This document shows, piece by piece, positions 34,318 to 43,345 of a stretch of DNA of 64,000 bases; position 1 is the stretch's first letter; every line of letters starts with the position of its first letter. Source of the stretch: Pseudomonas furukawaii (GTDB taxonomy: Bacteria > Pseudomonadota > Gammaproteobacteria > Pseudomonadales > Pseudomonadaceae); NCBI RefSeq assembly GCF_002355475.1, contig NZ_AP014862.1, positions 2,418,001-2,482,000 of the forward strand. The letters are read 5' to 3'. A program made the translations under genes and the position numbers. The notes below the pieces were generated by a model. That model had not been told where the DNA came from, made no database searches, and worked only from the letters and a program-made list of their open reading frames with translations.

Positions 34318-36078
34318 ATGCATTGCAAAACCTCAAGGCGAACCTTCGTCAAGGGCCTGGCCGCCGGCGGTATCCTGGGCGGACTGGGCCTTTGGCGCAC
34401 TCCTGTCTGGGCGGTAACCAGCCCAGGTCAGCCCACTGTGCTAAGCGGTACCGAATTCGACCTGTTCATCGGTGAAACCCCCGTGAACATCACGGGCTCC
34501 GCGCGTACGGCAATGACGATCAATGGCACCCTTCCCGGGCCGATCCTGCGTTGGCGCGAGGGCGACACGGTCACCCTGCGCGTGCGCAACCGCTTGAGCG
34601 AAGACACCTCCATCCACTGGCACGGCATCATCCTGCCGGCCAACATGGACGGGGTGCCGGGCTTGAGCTTCCACGGCATCGCCCCGGATGGAATGTACGA
34701 GTACAGGTTCAAGGTCAACCAGAACGGCACCTACTGGTACCACAGTCACTCCGGCCTGCAGGAACAGGTGGGCGTCTACGGCCCCATCGTGATCGAACCG
34801 AAGGAACCCGAGTCCTTCCAGTACGACCGCGACTACGTGGTGATGCTGAGCGACTGGACCGACGAAAATCCGGCCCGGGTCATGGCCAAGTTGAAGAAAC
34901 AGTCGGACTACTACAACTTCCACAAGCGCACCGTTGGTGACTTCATCAACGATGTGAGCGAGAAAGGTTGGGCTGCCACCGTCGCGGACCGGAAGATGTG
35001 GGCCGAGATGAAGATGAGCCCCACCGACCTCGCCGACGTCAGTGGCTACACCTACACCTACCTCATGAACGGCCAGGCGCCTGACGGTAATTGGACCGGC
35101 CTGTTCAAGCCGGGCGAGAAGATTCGTCTGCGCTTCATCAATGGCTCAGGCATGAGCTACTTCGACGTACGCATCCCAGGTCTGAAGATGACCGTTGTGG
35201 CCGCCGATGGCCTGCATGTCAAACCGGTGAGCGTCGACGAATTCCGCATCGCCGTGGCGGAAACCTACGACGTCATCGTCGAACCCGACGGCGAGCAGGC
35301 CTATACCATTTTCGCCCAGTCCATGGACCGCACCGGTTATGCCCGCGGCACCCTGGCGGTGCGCGAAGGACTGAGCGCGGCAGTGCCAGAAGTCGATCCC
35401 CGCCCCCTGATCGGCATGAGTGACATGGGGATGGATCACGGCAGCATGTCTGGCATGGACCACGGCCAGATGGCTGGCATGGATCACAGCCAGATGGCTG
35501 GTATGGATCACAGCCAGATGACCGGGATGGACCATGGCGGCACGGTTGGCCAGATGCAGACCCACCCCGCGTCCGAGACCGACAATCCGCTGGTCGACAT
35601 GCAGACCATGACGCCGACCCACAAGCTGGATGATCCGGGCATTGGCCTGCGCAACAACGGCCGCCGCGTACTCACCTATTCCGATCTGCGAAGCACCTTC
35701 ATCGATCCGGACGGCCGCGAGCCCAGCCGCACCATCGAACTGCACCTCACCGGCCACATGGAGAAGTTCTCCTGGTCCTTCGACGGCATCAAGTTTTCCG
35801 ATGCCGAACCGCTGCGCCTCAAGTACGGCGAGCGAATCCGCATCACCCTGGTCAACGACACCATGATGACCCACCCCATCCACCTCCACGGTATGTGGAG
35901 CGACCTGGAGGATGAGAACGGCAACTTCATGGTGCGCAAGCACACCATCGACATGCCGCCCGGCTCGAAGCGCAGCTACCGTGTGACGGCAGACGCCCTC
36001 GGCCGCTGGGCCTACCACTGCCACCTGCTGTTCCACATGGAAATGGGCATGTTCCGTGAAGTCCGTGTGGACGAATGA
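34318..36078 (+). CDS. copA: Multicopper oxidase CopA, copper resistance
   Basis: 586 residues with a twin-arginine signal (SRRTFVKGLAAGGILGG). Copper ligands of all three cupredoxin domains are present: SIHWHG and TYWYHSHSG near the N-terminus, then HPIHLHGMW and the C-terminal YHCHLLFHMEMGM with the type 1 Cys and Met. A Met/His-rich insert lies at 35425-35541 (repeats of MDHGQMAG type), a copper-binding feature of CopA/PcoA. CopA oxidises Cu(I) in the periplasm. It is the first gene of a four-gene operon; the downstream small protein begins 11 bases after its stop. No copRS sensor pair is present in the window. Confidence 0.95.
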   Translation: MHCKTSRRTFVKGLAAGGILGGLGLWRTPVWAVTSPGQPTVLSGTEFDLFIGETPVNITGSARTAMTINGTLPGPILRWREGDTVTLRVRNRLSEDTSIHWHGIILPANMDGVPGLSFHGIAPDGMYEYRFKVNQNGTYWYHSHSGLQEQVGVYGPIVIEPKEPESFQYDRDYVVMLSDWTDENPARVMAKLKKQSDYYNFHKRTVGDFINDVSEKGWAATVADRKMWAEMKMSPTDLADVSGYTYTYLMNGQAPDGNWTGLFKPGEKIRLRFINGSGMSYFDVRIPGLKMTVVAADGLHVKPVSVDEFRIAVAETYDVIVEPDGEQAYTIFAQSMDRTGYARGTLAVREGLSAAVPEVDPRPLIGMSDMGMDHGSMSGMDHGQMAGMDHSQMAGMDHSQMTGMDHGGTVGQMQTHPASETDNPLVDMQTMTPTHKLDDPGIGLRNNGRRVLTYSDLRSTFIDPDGREPSRTIELHLTGHMEKFSWSFDGIKFSDAEPLRLKYGERIRITLVNDTMMTHPIHLHGMWSDLEDENGNFMVRKHTIDMPPGSKRSYRVTADALGRWAYHCHLLFHMEMGMFREVRVDE

Positions 36079-36089
36079 GGAATTTTTCA

Positions 36090-36368
36090 ATGAGCGAATT
36101 CATGAAGCGCAAGACGGTGATCGTCGGTTTGACAGCTGTACTGATGAGTCCTGTTGCGTTGGCCGGTGAAGGCCATGAGGACCACCAGAAAGGCCAGGCA
36201 ACCCAGGGGCGGCAGATGGACCATGGCCAGATGCAGGGCATGGACCACGGCCAGATGAGCCATGACCAGATGCAGGGCATGGATCACAGCATGATGAAGG
36301 ATCACGGCTCGATGAAGCACGAGCACAACGTGGACGAGGCTAAAGCGGGCCAGGACCATGATCACTAG
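36090..36368 (+). CDS. Small periplasmic Met/His-rich copper-binding protein
   Basis: 92 residues from the ATG at 36090 (AGGAA eight bases upstream); an ATG at 36075 overlaps the copA stop but is less likely. There is a signal peptide ([22 protein letters not shown]), then an 70-residue mature part made almost entirely of [12 protein letters not shown] units with many Asp, His and Met, ending in DHDH. It has no fold signature, so it probably acts as a flexible copper buffer or chaperone between CopA and CopB. It overlaps copB by 11 bases. Confidence 0.75.
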   Translation: MSEFMKRKTVIVGLTAVLMSPVALAGEGHEDHQKGQATQGRQMDHGQMQGMDHGQMSHDQMQGMDHSMMKDHGSMKHEHNVDEAKAGQDHDH

Positions 36369-37470
36369 GATTTCAGTTCCATCCGCCCTGGCGCTGGTGG
36401 TCTCGTTCAGCGCCCTGCATGCAGGTTCTGCGAGCGCGGCTGGGGAAATGGATCACAGCCAGATGAACCATGGCCAGATGCAGGGCATGGACCACGGCCA
36501 GATGGACCATGGCCAGATGCAGGGCATGGACCATGGCCAGATGCAAGGCATGGATCATGGCAAGATGGACCATAGCCAGATGCAGGGTATGGACCATAGC
36601 CAGATGAACCATGGCCAGATGCAGGACATGGATCACGGCCAGATGAACCACGGCCAGATGCAGGGCATGGACCATGGCCAGATGAACCATGGCCAGATGC
36701 AGGGCATGGACCACGGCCAGATGAACCAGGGTTCGGCTGAAGCCGCTCCTGCCGCGACCAGCCGGACGCCGATTCCGGTGCTGACCGATGCCGATCGCGA
36801 AGCGGCCTTCCCGCCGTTACCCGGCCACGGCATCCACGACAGCAAGGTCAACACCTTCTTCCTGCTCGATCAGCTGGAGTACCAGGACGCCGATGAGGGT
36901 AGCGTGCTGAGTTGGGACGCCTCCGGCTGGATCGGCGGAGACATCGACCGCCTCTGGCTGCGTTCGGAAGGGGAGCGCACCAATGGGGTGACCGAAGAGG
37001 CCGAAGTCCAGGCCCTCTGGGGTCACTCCATCGGACCCTGGTGGGATGTCGTCACTGGCGTGCGCCAGGACTTCAAGCCAGGGTCGCCGCAAACCTGGGG
37101 CGCCTTCGGCCTTCAGGGCATGGCGCTCTATGCATTCGAGGCCGAGGCCACCGCTTTCGTAGGCGAGAATGGCCAGACCGCTGCTCGGCTGGAGGGCGAT
37201 TACGACATCCTGCTCACCAACCGCCTGATCCTGCAGCCAACCGCAGAAGCGAACTTCTACGGCAAGAACGATCACGAGCGCGGCGTTGGCTCGGGCCTGG
37301 CCAACACCGAAGTGGGCCTGCGCCTGCGCTATGAGATCCTCCGCGAGTTCGCGCCGTACATCGGCGTCACCTGGAGCCGCTCCTACGGCAACACCGCCGA
37401 CATGTTGCGTGAAGACGGTGAAGACGTCGAAGAGGCACGATTTGTCGCCGGTATCCGGATGTGGTTTTGA
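36358..37470 (+). CDS. copB: Copper resistance outer membrane protein CopB
   Basis: 370 residues. Signal peptide ([19 protein letters not shown]), then a long Met/His repeat region (residues about 31-124, positions 36448-36729) and a C-terminal beta-barrel CopB/PcoB domain (about 165-370, with [49 protein letters not shown] and the final aromatic WF). CopB is thought to bind or channel copper at the outer membrane. The repeat arm is much longer than in CopB of Pseudomonas syringae as I know it. The start overlaps the preceding gene. Confidence 0.93.
   Translation: MITRISVPSALALVVSFSALHAGSASAAGEMDHSQMNHGQMQGMDHGQMDHGQMQGMDHGQMQGMDHGKMDHSQMQGMDHSQMNHGQMQDMDHGQMNHGQMQGMDHGQMNHGQMQGMDHGQMNQGSAEAAPAATSRTPIPVLTDADREAAFPPLPGHGIHDSKVNTFFLLDQLEYQDADEGSVLSWDASGWIGGDIDRLWLRSEGERTNGVTEEAEVQALWGHSIGPWWDVVTGVRQDFKPGSPQTWGAFGLQGMALYAFEAEATAFVGENGQTAARLEGDYDILLTNRLILQPTAEANFYGKNDHERGVGSGLANTEVGLRLRYEILREFAPYIGVTWSRSYGNTADMLREDGEDVEEARFVAGIRMWF
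36448..36729 (+). repeat. Tandem 39-bp repeats encoding Met/His-rich units in copB
   Basis: Seven near-identical units of 13 codons (type [13 protein letters not shown]), one of them shortened to eight, occupy 36448-36729. They differ by single-base changes (Ser for Gly, Asp for Asn). The same motif occurs in shorter form in copA (35425-35541) and in the small gene at about 36213-36300. Direct repeats this close can expand or contract by slippage or recombination, so copy number is likely to vary between strains. Confidence 0.85.
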
Positions 37471-37479
37471 GAATCAGGC

Positions 37480-38253
37480 ATGAAAAGAACAATAAAGACG
37501 TTAGCCCTTGCGAGTGTGGCCGGTGCAGCCGGGATCCTGGGGGTCGCCTATTTCGGCGTCTACAACGTAGGCGCTGACGACCCTCACCTGGCTCCGGTCC
37601 ATGCGTTTCTGACCCTGGTCCGCGAGCGCTCCATCGCGGTACGTGCGCGGGACCTCCAGGTGCCGAACCTGGAGGACGAGGCCCTGATTCGCGCCGGCGC
37701 GGGTAACTACAACGCCATGTGCATCGGTTGTCACCTGGCACCCGGTGTGGCGAAGACCGAGCTGAGCCAGAGCCTGTACCCTGCGCCGCCCGACCTGACC
37801 AGGGTCGGTGTGGATGGCAGTCCCGCCAACGCATTCTGGATCATCAAGCACGGCATCAAGGCCACGGGCATGCCGGCCTGGGGCAAGAGCATGGAGGACC
37901 CCTACATCTGGGGCATGGTCGCCTTCCTGCAGAAGCTTCCGTCGCTGGATGCCGAACAGTACCGCACCCTGGTCGCCAGCAGCGGTGGCCACCAGCATGG
38001 CGGCGGTGAAAGCGAGATGCACAACCACGAGGGTCAGCACGGCGGCACTGTCTCCTCGGGCGACGATCATCATGGCGGCATGTCCACGGGCCATGCCGAT
38101 CATCATGGCGCCGGGCCGGCCGCCGAGGAGCATCACGCCAGCGAGAAGGGACACGCCACCCATCACGAGACGGAATACGTCCAGGGAGAGACGCCGCCCG
38201 CCCCAAGGACGCACACCCATTCCGATGGCAGCAAGCACGTCCACGAACCTTGA
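37480..38253 (+). CDS. Cytochrome c with His-rich C-terminal tail
   Basis: 257 residues. An N-terminal anchor or signal (LALASVAGAAGILGVAYFG) precedes a class I cytochrome c domain (about 60-160) with the heme motif CIGCH at 81-85 and a likely distal Met131 in ATGMPAWGK. From residue 170 the protein turns into a His- and Gly-rich tail (HQHGGGES, HGGTVSS, DDHHGGMST, HADHHG, HTHSDGSKHVHEP) that probably binds copper or other metals. It lies 10 bp after copB, so it is cotranscribed. It may pass electrons from CopA-driven copper oxidation to the respiratory chain; this is inference. Confidence 0.85.
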   Translation: MKRTIKTLALASVAGAAGILGVAYFGVYNVGADDPHLAPVHAFLTLVRERSIAVRARDLQVPNLEDEALIRAGAGNYNAMCIGCHLAPGVAKTELSQSLYPAPPDLTRVGVDGSPANAFWIIKHGIKATGMPAWGKSMEDPYIWGMVAFLQKLPSLDAEQYRTLVASSGGHQHGGGESEMHNHEGQHGGTVSSGDDHHGGMSTGHADHHGAGPAAEEHHASEKGHATHHETEYVQGETPPAPRTHTHSDGSKHVHEP

Positions 38254-38350
38254 GCCCCGTCGCGTGCCGCATCTCATCGCACGCGCCCCGCAGTTCATGG
38301 TTTCCGCTGCCCAGGCAGGGGAAACCATGGCGGTCGATGTCGACCGCGTG

Positions 38351-38677
38351 CTAGAGGTTCGCGGGGGCGAGCCCCGCAGCACCGCGTGCAAGGGCTTCGT
38401 GCAGACTCTCCGCGGGCACCGGGCGACCCAGGTGGAAGCCCTGGAGTTCATCGCATCCCATGCCGCGTAGCAGTTCCAGTTGCTCGGCATTTTCCACGCC
38501 TTCCGCCGTCACCGTCATGGACAATGCATGGCCGAGCTCGACGATCGCGCGAACGATCGCGAGGCTGCCGGGTTCGTTGAGGTGCGCGACGAAACTGCGG
38601 TCGATCTTCAGGGTGTCGAATGGATACCGTCCCAGGTAACTGAGGGAGGAGTAGCCGGTTCCGGGGTGATGCGGCGC
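38351..38677 (-). pseudogene. EAL-domain C-terminal half, beheaded
   Basis: Reads from GTGYSSLSYL through FDTLKIDRSFV, VTAEGVENAEQLELL and GCDELQGFHLGRPVP to TAG at 38351-38353. This is the second half of a cyclic-di-GMP phosphodiesterase EAL domain, from the DDFGTG motif onward (the DDF part is lost). The EAL motif itself and the whole upstream protein are missing. It begins at the very stop codon of the ECF sigma gene (38679-38681), on the same strand, so a deletion joined the two. It cannot make an active enzyme. Confidence 0.75.
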
Positions 38678-38678
38678 C

Positions 38679-39194
38679 TTAAAGAACCTCTCGGCAGCGC
38701 AGCATGGCGTCCCGAATCAGGGCGTTCACCAGGGCTGGCGACACGCCCAGGGCGGTGGCGATGTCCTTCTGCTTCATGCCGTGGATGCGGCACATCTCGA
38801 ACGCATAGCGGGTGCGCTCGGGCATATCGGCCAGCACGCCGGTGATGCGTTCCAGCATCTGCTGATCCGCCACGAGGGATTCGGGGGTTTCGGAAGGGTG
38901 GGCGAGGCTCTCGCCTTCTTCGTCCTCACTGCACATCAGCCGCTCTTCCAACTGGCGGCGACGGTAATGGTCGATCGACAGGTTTCGGACCACGCGAGCC
39001 AGGTAGGACGCCTGGGACCGGATCTGCTCGTCTCCGCCAGCGCCGCCCACTTTCATGTAGGCGTCGTGGACGATGTCCTCGGCCTGGCTGCGGCAACCCG
39101 TTATCCGTGCGGCCAGCCCAATCAGGCGGTGACGTTGGTCAAAGAACAGGTCAAGCAATTCGGAGCTGGTCCCAGCCGATCCTCGCTTTTGCAT
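38679..39194 (-). CDS. ECF sigma factor, FecI-like
   Basis: 171 residues. Sigma-70 region 2 (LIGLAARITGCRSQAEDIVHDAYMKV) and region 4 (LPERTRYAFEMCR-like stretch and GMKQKDIATALGVSPALVNALIRDA) are visible, with the FecI-style DxxH near region 2. FecI-type sigma factors direct transcription of iron-uptake genes when activated by a FecR anti-sigma protein and a TonB receptor. Here it is divergent from fecR, which is unusual; the two are normally adjacent on one strand. The 3' end abuts an EAL remnant. Confidence 0.88.
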   Translation of the reverse strand: MQKRGSAGTSSELLDLFFDQRHRLIGLAARITGCRSQAEDIVHDAYMKVGGAGGDEQIRSQASYLARVVRNLSIDHYRRRQLEERLMCSEDEEGESLAHPSETPESLVADQQMLERITGVLADMPERTRYAFEMCRIHGMKQKDIATALGVSPALVNALIRDAMLRCREVL

Positions 39195-39371
39195 GAGGCA
39201 CCCGATCTATTTCTTGGAAGCTACCAGCAAGGGCGCAGAATCTAATCTAATTAAGAATTGTTTACAACAATGGTAGGAAAAGGTTCTTTGGCTTATCGGA
39301 TCGCTCCTCAAGGAGTGGGCCGGAATAGAGGCACTTGCAGTAAGCTTGTCGAAATTTTCCGTGTTCCAACC

Positions 39372-40346
39372 ATGAACTCCAAACGACAGTCACCTCCTGA
39401 TTCCCTGAGCGAGATCGCCGCTGACTGGTGCATTCGCGTGCATTCCGACGAGTGCACCGACGCCGAGCGCGAGGCCTTCCGGCGCTGGTACGACGCCGAT
39501 CCGTCCCATGCGGAGGAGTACGCCGCCATGTGCAGGATCTGGAAGGTGAGCGAGCAACTGCCGCCCAGCCCGATGAAACTCGCCCCGCCCGCACGCCGCC
39601 GCACCGGCGCCGCGCTGCTGGCGCGCGCCGCCCTGGTCGTGCTGGCCAGCGGTGTCATCTGGGGCGCGGGTTGGTCGGTGGGCGCGCTGCCGGGCAGTGT
39701 TCGCTATTACCTGGCCGAGGACGGGCGTCGCGAGGTGCTGTTGCCGGACCGCAGCCAGGTGGAGCTGAACCGGCGAACCAGCCTGCTGTACCTCGGCTAC
39801 AGCGATCACCGCCGTGTGCTGCTGTCGGACGGCGAGGCTTATTTCGATGTGCGGCGGGACGTCGAGAAGCCCTTCGTGATTCGCGCCGACAACGCCAGCG
39901 TTCGCGTCACCGGGACGCACTTCAACGTCTGGACAGCGCCGGAGCGGACCACAGTGACCGTCAGCCAGGGCTCGGTCCTGGTGTCGCGGGAGGAGGGGGC
40001 CTCGGCCTACAACCAGGCTGCCGAGCTCACGCCGGGCATGCAGGCGGTCGTCATCCCGGACCGGATGCTGCAGCTCGGTCGTGTCGATCCCGCCACCGCG
40101 GCGGCCTGGCGCAAGGGCAGGCTGATGCTCGATGACGTCAGCCTGCGGGACGCGTTGCCGCTGATCAATCGCTACCTGGACCAGCCCCTGCGCCTGGAAG
40201 ACCAGGACATCGGCGAGCTGCGCATCGGCGGCATCTACGAGACCTCGGCGATCGACCAGCTGGTGGGGGCATTGCCGCAGATCCTCCCCGTGGCCCTGCG
40301 CCAGGCGGACGGCGCGCTCCTGCTGTCCCGTCGCGAGACCCCCTGA
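39372..40346 (+). CDS. fecR: FecR-family anti-sigma/sigma regulator
   Basis: 324 residues from the ATG at 39372. Domains: DUF4880-type cytoplasmic N-terminus (ADWCIRVHSDECTDAEREAFRRWY) that holds the sigma factor, one membrane helix around residues 80-100 (ALLARAALVVLASGVIWGAG), and the periplasmic FecR domain (DGRREVLLPDRSQVELNRRT, GEAYFDVRRDVEKPFVIRA, VTGTHFNVW) with a C-terminal secretin/TonB-like short domain. It passes the signal from the TonB receptor at 40826 to the sigma factor at 38679. Confidence 0.92.
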   Translation: MNSKRQSPPDSLSEIAADWCIRVHSDECTDAEREAFRRWYDADPSHAEEYAAMCRIWKVSEQLPPSPMKLAPPARRRTGAALLARAALVVLASGVIWGAGWSVGALPGSVRYYLAEDGRREVLLPDRSQVELNRRTSLLYLGYSDHRRVLLSDGEAYFDVRRDVEKPFVIRADNASVRVTGTHFNVWTAPERTTVTVSQGSVLVSREEGASAYNQAAELTPGMQAVVIPDRMLQLGRVDPATAAAWRKGRLMLDDVSLRDALPLINRYLDQPLRLEDQDIGELRIGGIYETSAIDQLVGALPQILPVALRQADGALLLSRRETP

Positions 40347-40599
40347 ATCCCGTGACCCGCTCCGCCCGTTCCTGACGTCCAGGGGCGCGACGGCGCGGGT
40401 CTTCCTCCCCGCATGGCGCCGCAATGATTCTTTTTGCGGAATTTCCTGAAGAACCGCCGCGCTCATTCGTCCTTCTCGCAAGCCCCTCATGAAGTGCCGC
40501 GTTCCCGTCCCGTCTTGGGCGGATTGCCGCGTCGGCGCCGAGCCTGGAACCCGAGACGATGAGCCCATCCCGAAGCACGCACCGTGACCTCTTTCAGGT
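40347..40599. other. Spacer between fecR and the receptor gene
   Basis: No complete gene in this stretch. TGATTC at about 40424 with GGAATTTCC at 40437-40446 could be part of the ECF-dependent promoter, but I cannot assign boxes with confidence. Confidence 0.3.
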
Positions 40600-40809
40600 C
40601 CTTCGCCCGTTCTGGCCGCTTCTGGTGGGCATCCCGGCCCGCGTGAGCATCACGGGCTGCTGGCGACCGTCAACCACGCCCTGCGTCGCGATGCCGCCCG
40701 CCTGACGCGTCGGGCCTGCTGCCTGCGCGAGCGCCTGGCCATGCCCCGCTGCGCCGCCTGCCCCCTGGCCGCGCAGCGGGATGAATTCGACTTGCCAACA
40801 CAACCATAA
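40600..40809 (+). pseudogene. Possible FhuF-like siderophore-iron reductase C-terminal remnant
   Basis: About 45 codons ending in TAA at 40807-40809 read HHGLLATVNHALRRDAARLT then RRACCLRERLAMPRCAACPL. The C-C-x9-C-x2-C spacing is close to the C-C-x10-C-x2-C [2Fe-2S] motif at the end of FhuF-type ferric siderophore reductases. The rest of the roughly 250-residue protein is absent. Presence in an iron-uptake locus fits. Low-confidence call from one motif. Confidence 0.35.
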
Positions 40810-40825
40810 AATCGAAGGAAACATC

Positions 40826-43207
40826 ATGACCACTCCTGAACTGGACCGATCGACGATACGCCTGCGCCGCTGCATCGCCGCCGCGGCCCTGGGCATCGCG
40901 CTATCCGCTTCCATGCAGGCCCTGGCCGAGCCCGTGCGGCTGAGCATCCCCGAGCAGCCCCTGTCGTCGGCGTTGTCCGACCTGGGAAACCAGGCCGGCC
41001 TGCAGATCATCTACAGCCAGGACACCGTGTCCGGCATTCGCAGCCGTGGCATTTCCGGGGAGATGGAGCCTGAGCAGGCGCTACGGCGATTGCTGGAGGG
41101 GACGTCGATCACTTACCAGATCGACGGCAGCCATGTGACGCTTCAGGGCACCCGCGACGATTCGGCGATGGCCCTGCCGACTACCAGCATCGTCAGCCAG
41201 GCCTACAGCTCGGTGGCTCCGGACGACGGCTATGTGGCCAAGCGCGCGTCCGCCGGCACCAAGACCGATACCCCGATCGTCGAGACGCCCTACTCGGTTT
41301 CGGTGGTCACTCGCCAGCAGATCGAGGCCCAGCAGCCCAAGACCGTGGCCCAGGCCCTTCGCTATACCCCGGGTGTCAATGCCGAGCTGGCCGGTCCGCA
41401 GTTCGTCACCGACCAGCTGACCATTCGCGGCTTCCAGCAGGGCACCGGACGCATGCTGCGCGATGGCACTCGCACCTTCCTGCCGGAATTCCTCGGCTGG
41501 GATGCCCCGGAACCCTATGGCCTGGAGCGTATCGAAGTGCTGCGCGGCGCCAGCTCCGTGCTCTATGGCGCGTCGGACCCGGGCGGCCAGATCAACCTGG
41601 TGAGCAAGCGCCCGACCACCGAGGCGCTGCATGAGGTGCAGTTGCAGGCCGGCAACCTCGACTACAGGCAGGGCGCCTTCGACCTGGGCGACAAGCTGGA
41701 CGAGGAGGGTGTCTGGAGCTACCGCCTGACCGGCCTGTTCCGAGAGGCCGATGCCCAGGCCGACCACATCACCAACCGCCGCCAGTACTTCGCCCCGGCG
41801 ATCAGCTACCGCCCCAGCGATGACACCGAACTGACCTTCCTCGGCGAGTACCAGAAGCAGACCGGCAACTTCGCCAACCCGCTGCCTGCGCTGGGCACCG
41901 TCTTCCGCGATCCCCGTGGCCGCCTGGACCGGGACACCTACGTGGGTGACAGCGCCTTCGACCACATGACCAACGAGAAGACCTCGCTCGGTTATGTGTT
42001 CGAGCACCGTTTCGACGAAATCTGGACGCTGCGCCAGAACGTGCGCTACAGCGACTACCGCCAGTCCAGCTCGGAGATTGCGTTGTTCGGCCCCCTGGGG
42101 AACGGCTCGTACTCCCGCTACAACGATCAGCGCGAGGGCGACGGCCGTCTTTTCACCATGGACACCCAGGTGCAGGCCAACTTCTTCACGGGTGACGCCG
42201 AGCACACCCTGCTCACGGGGGTTGACTACAACAACGGCAAGTTCGACCAGGACCAGGCGTTGAACTTCATCCTCGAGGGCTTCGACCCGTTCAACCCGGT
42301 GTATGGCCAGCCGTTGACCTTCATCCCCTTCAGTCGCTCGAGCTATGAGCAGAAGCTGTCCCAGACCGGCGTCTACCTCCAGGATCAGTTGAAGCTGGAC
42401 AACTGGGTATTCCTGCTGGGTGGCCGCTATGACTGGGCCAGCAACCAGAAGGACGATCGCAGCCCGCAGACCCAGAAGGACGAGAAGTTCAGCGGCCGCG
42501 CCGGCATCGTCTACCTCTTCGACAATGGACTGGCTCCCTATGTCAGCTACAGCGAGTCCTTCCTGCCGGTCATGGGAACCACCGTCGATGGCTCGCAGCT
42601 GGACCCGGAAACCGGCAAGCAGTACGAGCTGGGCCTCAAGTACGAGCCGCCGGGCACCAACAGCCTGTACACCATCGCGCTCTTCGACCTGACCAAGCAG
42701 AACGCCACCGAGTTCGTCAGCGGCTTCGCCCGCCAGGAAGGCGAGGTGCGTTCACGGGGCGTCGAGCTGGAGGGCAAGGCCGAGATCGTCCAAGGCTTCA
42801 ACCTGATCGGCAGCTACACCTGGAACGATGTCGAAGTCACCGAATCGGACCTGGGCACCGAGGGCAACACGCCGTTCCGCGTGCCGGAGCACATGGCATC
42901 GCTGTGGGGCGACTACATCGTCCAGGGCGGTGCGCTGGCGGGGCTGCGCATCGGCGCGGGCGCCCGCTACGTGGGCAGCACCTACGGCGATTCCGCCAAC
43001 AGCTTCAAGGTGGACAGCTACACCGTCGTGGACGCCCTGGTGAGCTACGAGCTGGGCAAGCTGGATGCCTCGCTGGACGGTGTGGAAGTGGCTCTCAACG
43101 CCAGCAACCTGTTCGACGAGGAGTATGTCGCGGGTTGCTTCAGCAACATGGGTTGCCAGTGGGGCCAGCAGCGCACGGTCTACGGCACGGTGACCTACAA
43201 CTGGTGA
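40826..43207 (+). CDS. TonB-dependent siderophore receptor with signalling domain
   Basis: 793 residues. Signal peptide (CIAAAALGIALSASMQALA-E), then an STN signalling domain (about 40-115: LSIPEQPLSSALSDLGNQAGLQIIYSQ) that contacts FecR, the plug (VETPYSVSVVTRQQIEAQQP, LERIEVLRGASSVLYGASDPGGQIN), and the 22-strand barrel with the C-terminal aromatic W. It is FhuA-like, so probably for a hydroxamate-type siderophore, though ligand cannot be fixed. AAGGAAACATCATG gives the ribosome site. With the ECF sigma factor and FecR it forms a complete cell-surface signalling set. Confidence 0.93.
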   Translation: MTTPELDRSTIRLRRCIAAAALGIALSASMQALAEPVRLSIPEQPLSSALSDLGNQAGLQIIYSQDTVSGIRSRGISGEMEPEQALRRLLEGTSITYQIDGSHVTLQGTRDDSAMALPTTSIVSQAYSSVAPDDGYVAKRASAGTKTDTPIVETPYSVSVVTRQQIEAQQPKTVAQALRYTPGVNAELAGPQFVTDQLTIRGFQQGTGRMLRDGTRTFLPEFLGWDAPEPYGLERIEVLRGASSVLYGASDPGGQINLVSKRPTTEALHEVQLQAGNLDYRQGAFDLGDKLDEEGVWSYRLTGLFREADAQADHITNRRQYFAPAISYRPSDDTELTFLGEYQKQTGNFANPLPALGTVFRDPRGRLDRDTYVGDSAFDHMTNEKTSLGYVFEHRFDEIWTLRQNVRYSDYRQSSSEIALFGPLGNGSYSRYNDQREGDGRLFTMDTQVQANFFTGDAEHTLLTGVDYNNGKFDQDQALNFILEGFDPFNPVYGQPLTFIPFSRSSYEQKLSQTGVYLQDQLKLDNWVFLLGGRYDWASNQKDDRSPQTQKDEKFSGRAGIVYLFDNGLAPYVSYSESFLPVMGTTVDGSQLDPETGKQYELGLKYEPPGTNSLYTIALFDLTKQNATEFVSGFARQEGEVRSRGVELEGKAEIVQGFNLIGSYTWNDVEVTESDLGTEGNTPFRVPEHMASLWGDYIVQGGALAGLRIGAGARYVGSTYGDSANSFKVDSYTVVDALVSYELGKLDASLDGVEVALNASNLFDEEYVAGCFSNMGCQWGQQRTVYGTVTYNW

Positions 43208-43345
43208 GGCTGACGGCGACTGGCCGGAGCCTCTCCGCGTCCGGGGTTGCGGGCAGGGCGCCCGCGACCCCGGCTTCCGGTTCCCGGACGTCGGCCTTGT
43301 CCGGTCGCCCATGACGAACCTCGACTCGCGAAGGACTGACCGAGC

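Noticed and set aside
36373-36714. Minus-strand repeats of a hydrophobic [11 protein letters not shown] type in the copper operon
   Set aside because: It is simply the complement of the Met/His repeats of copB, with no start context or family.
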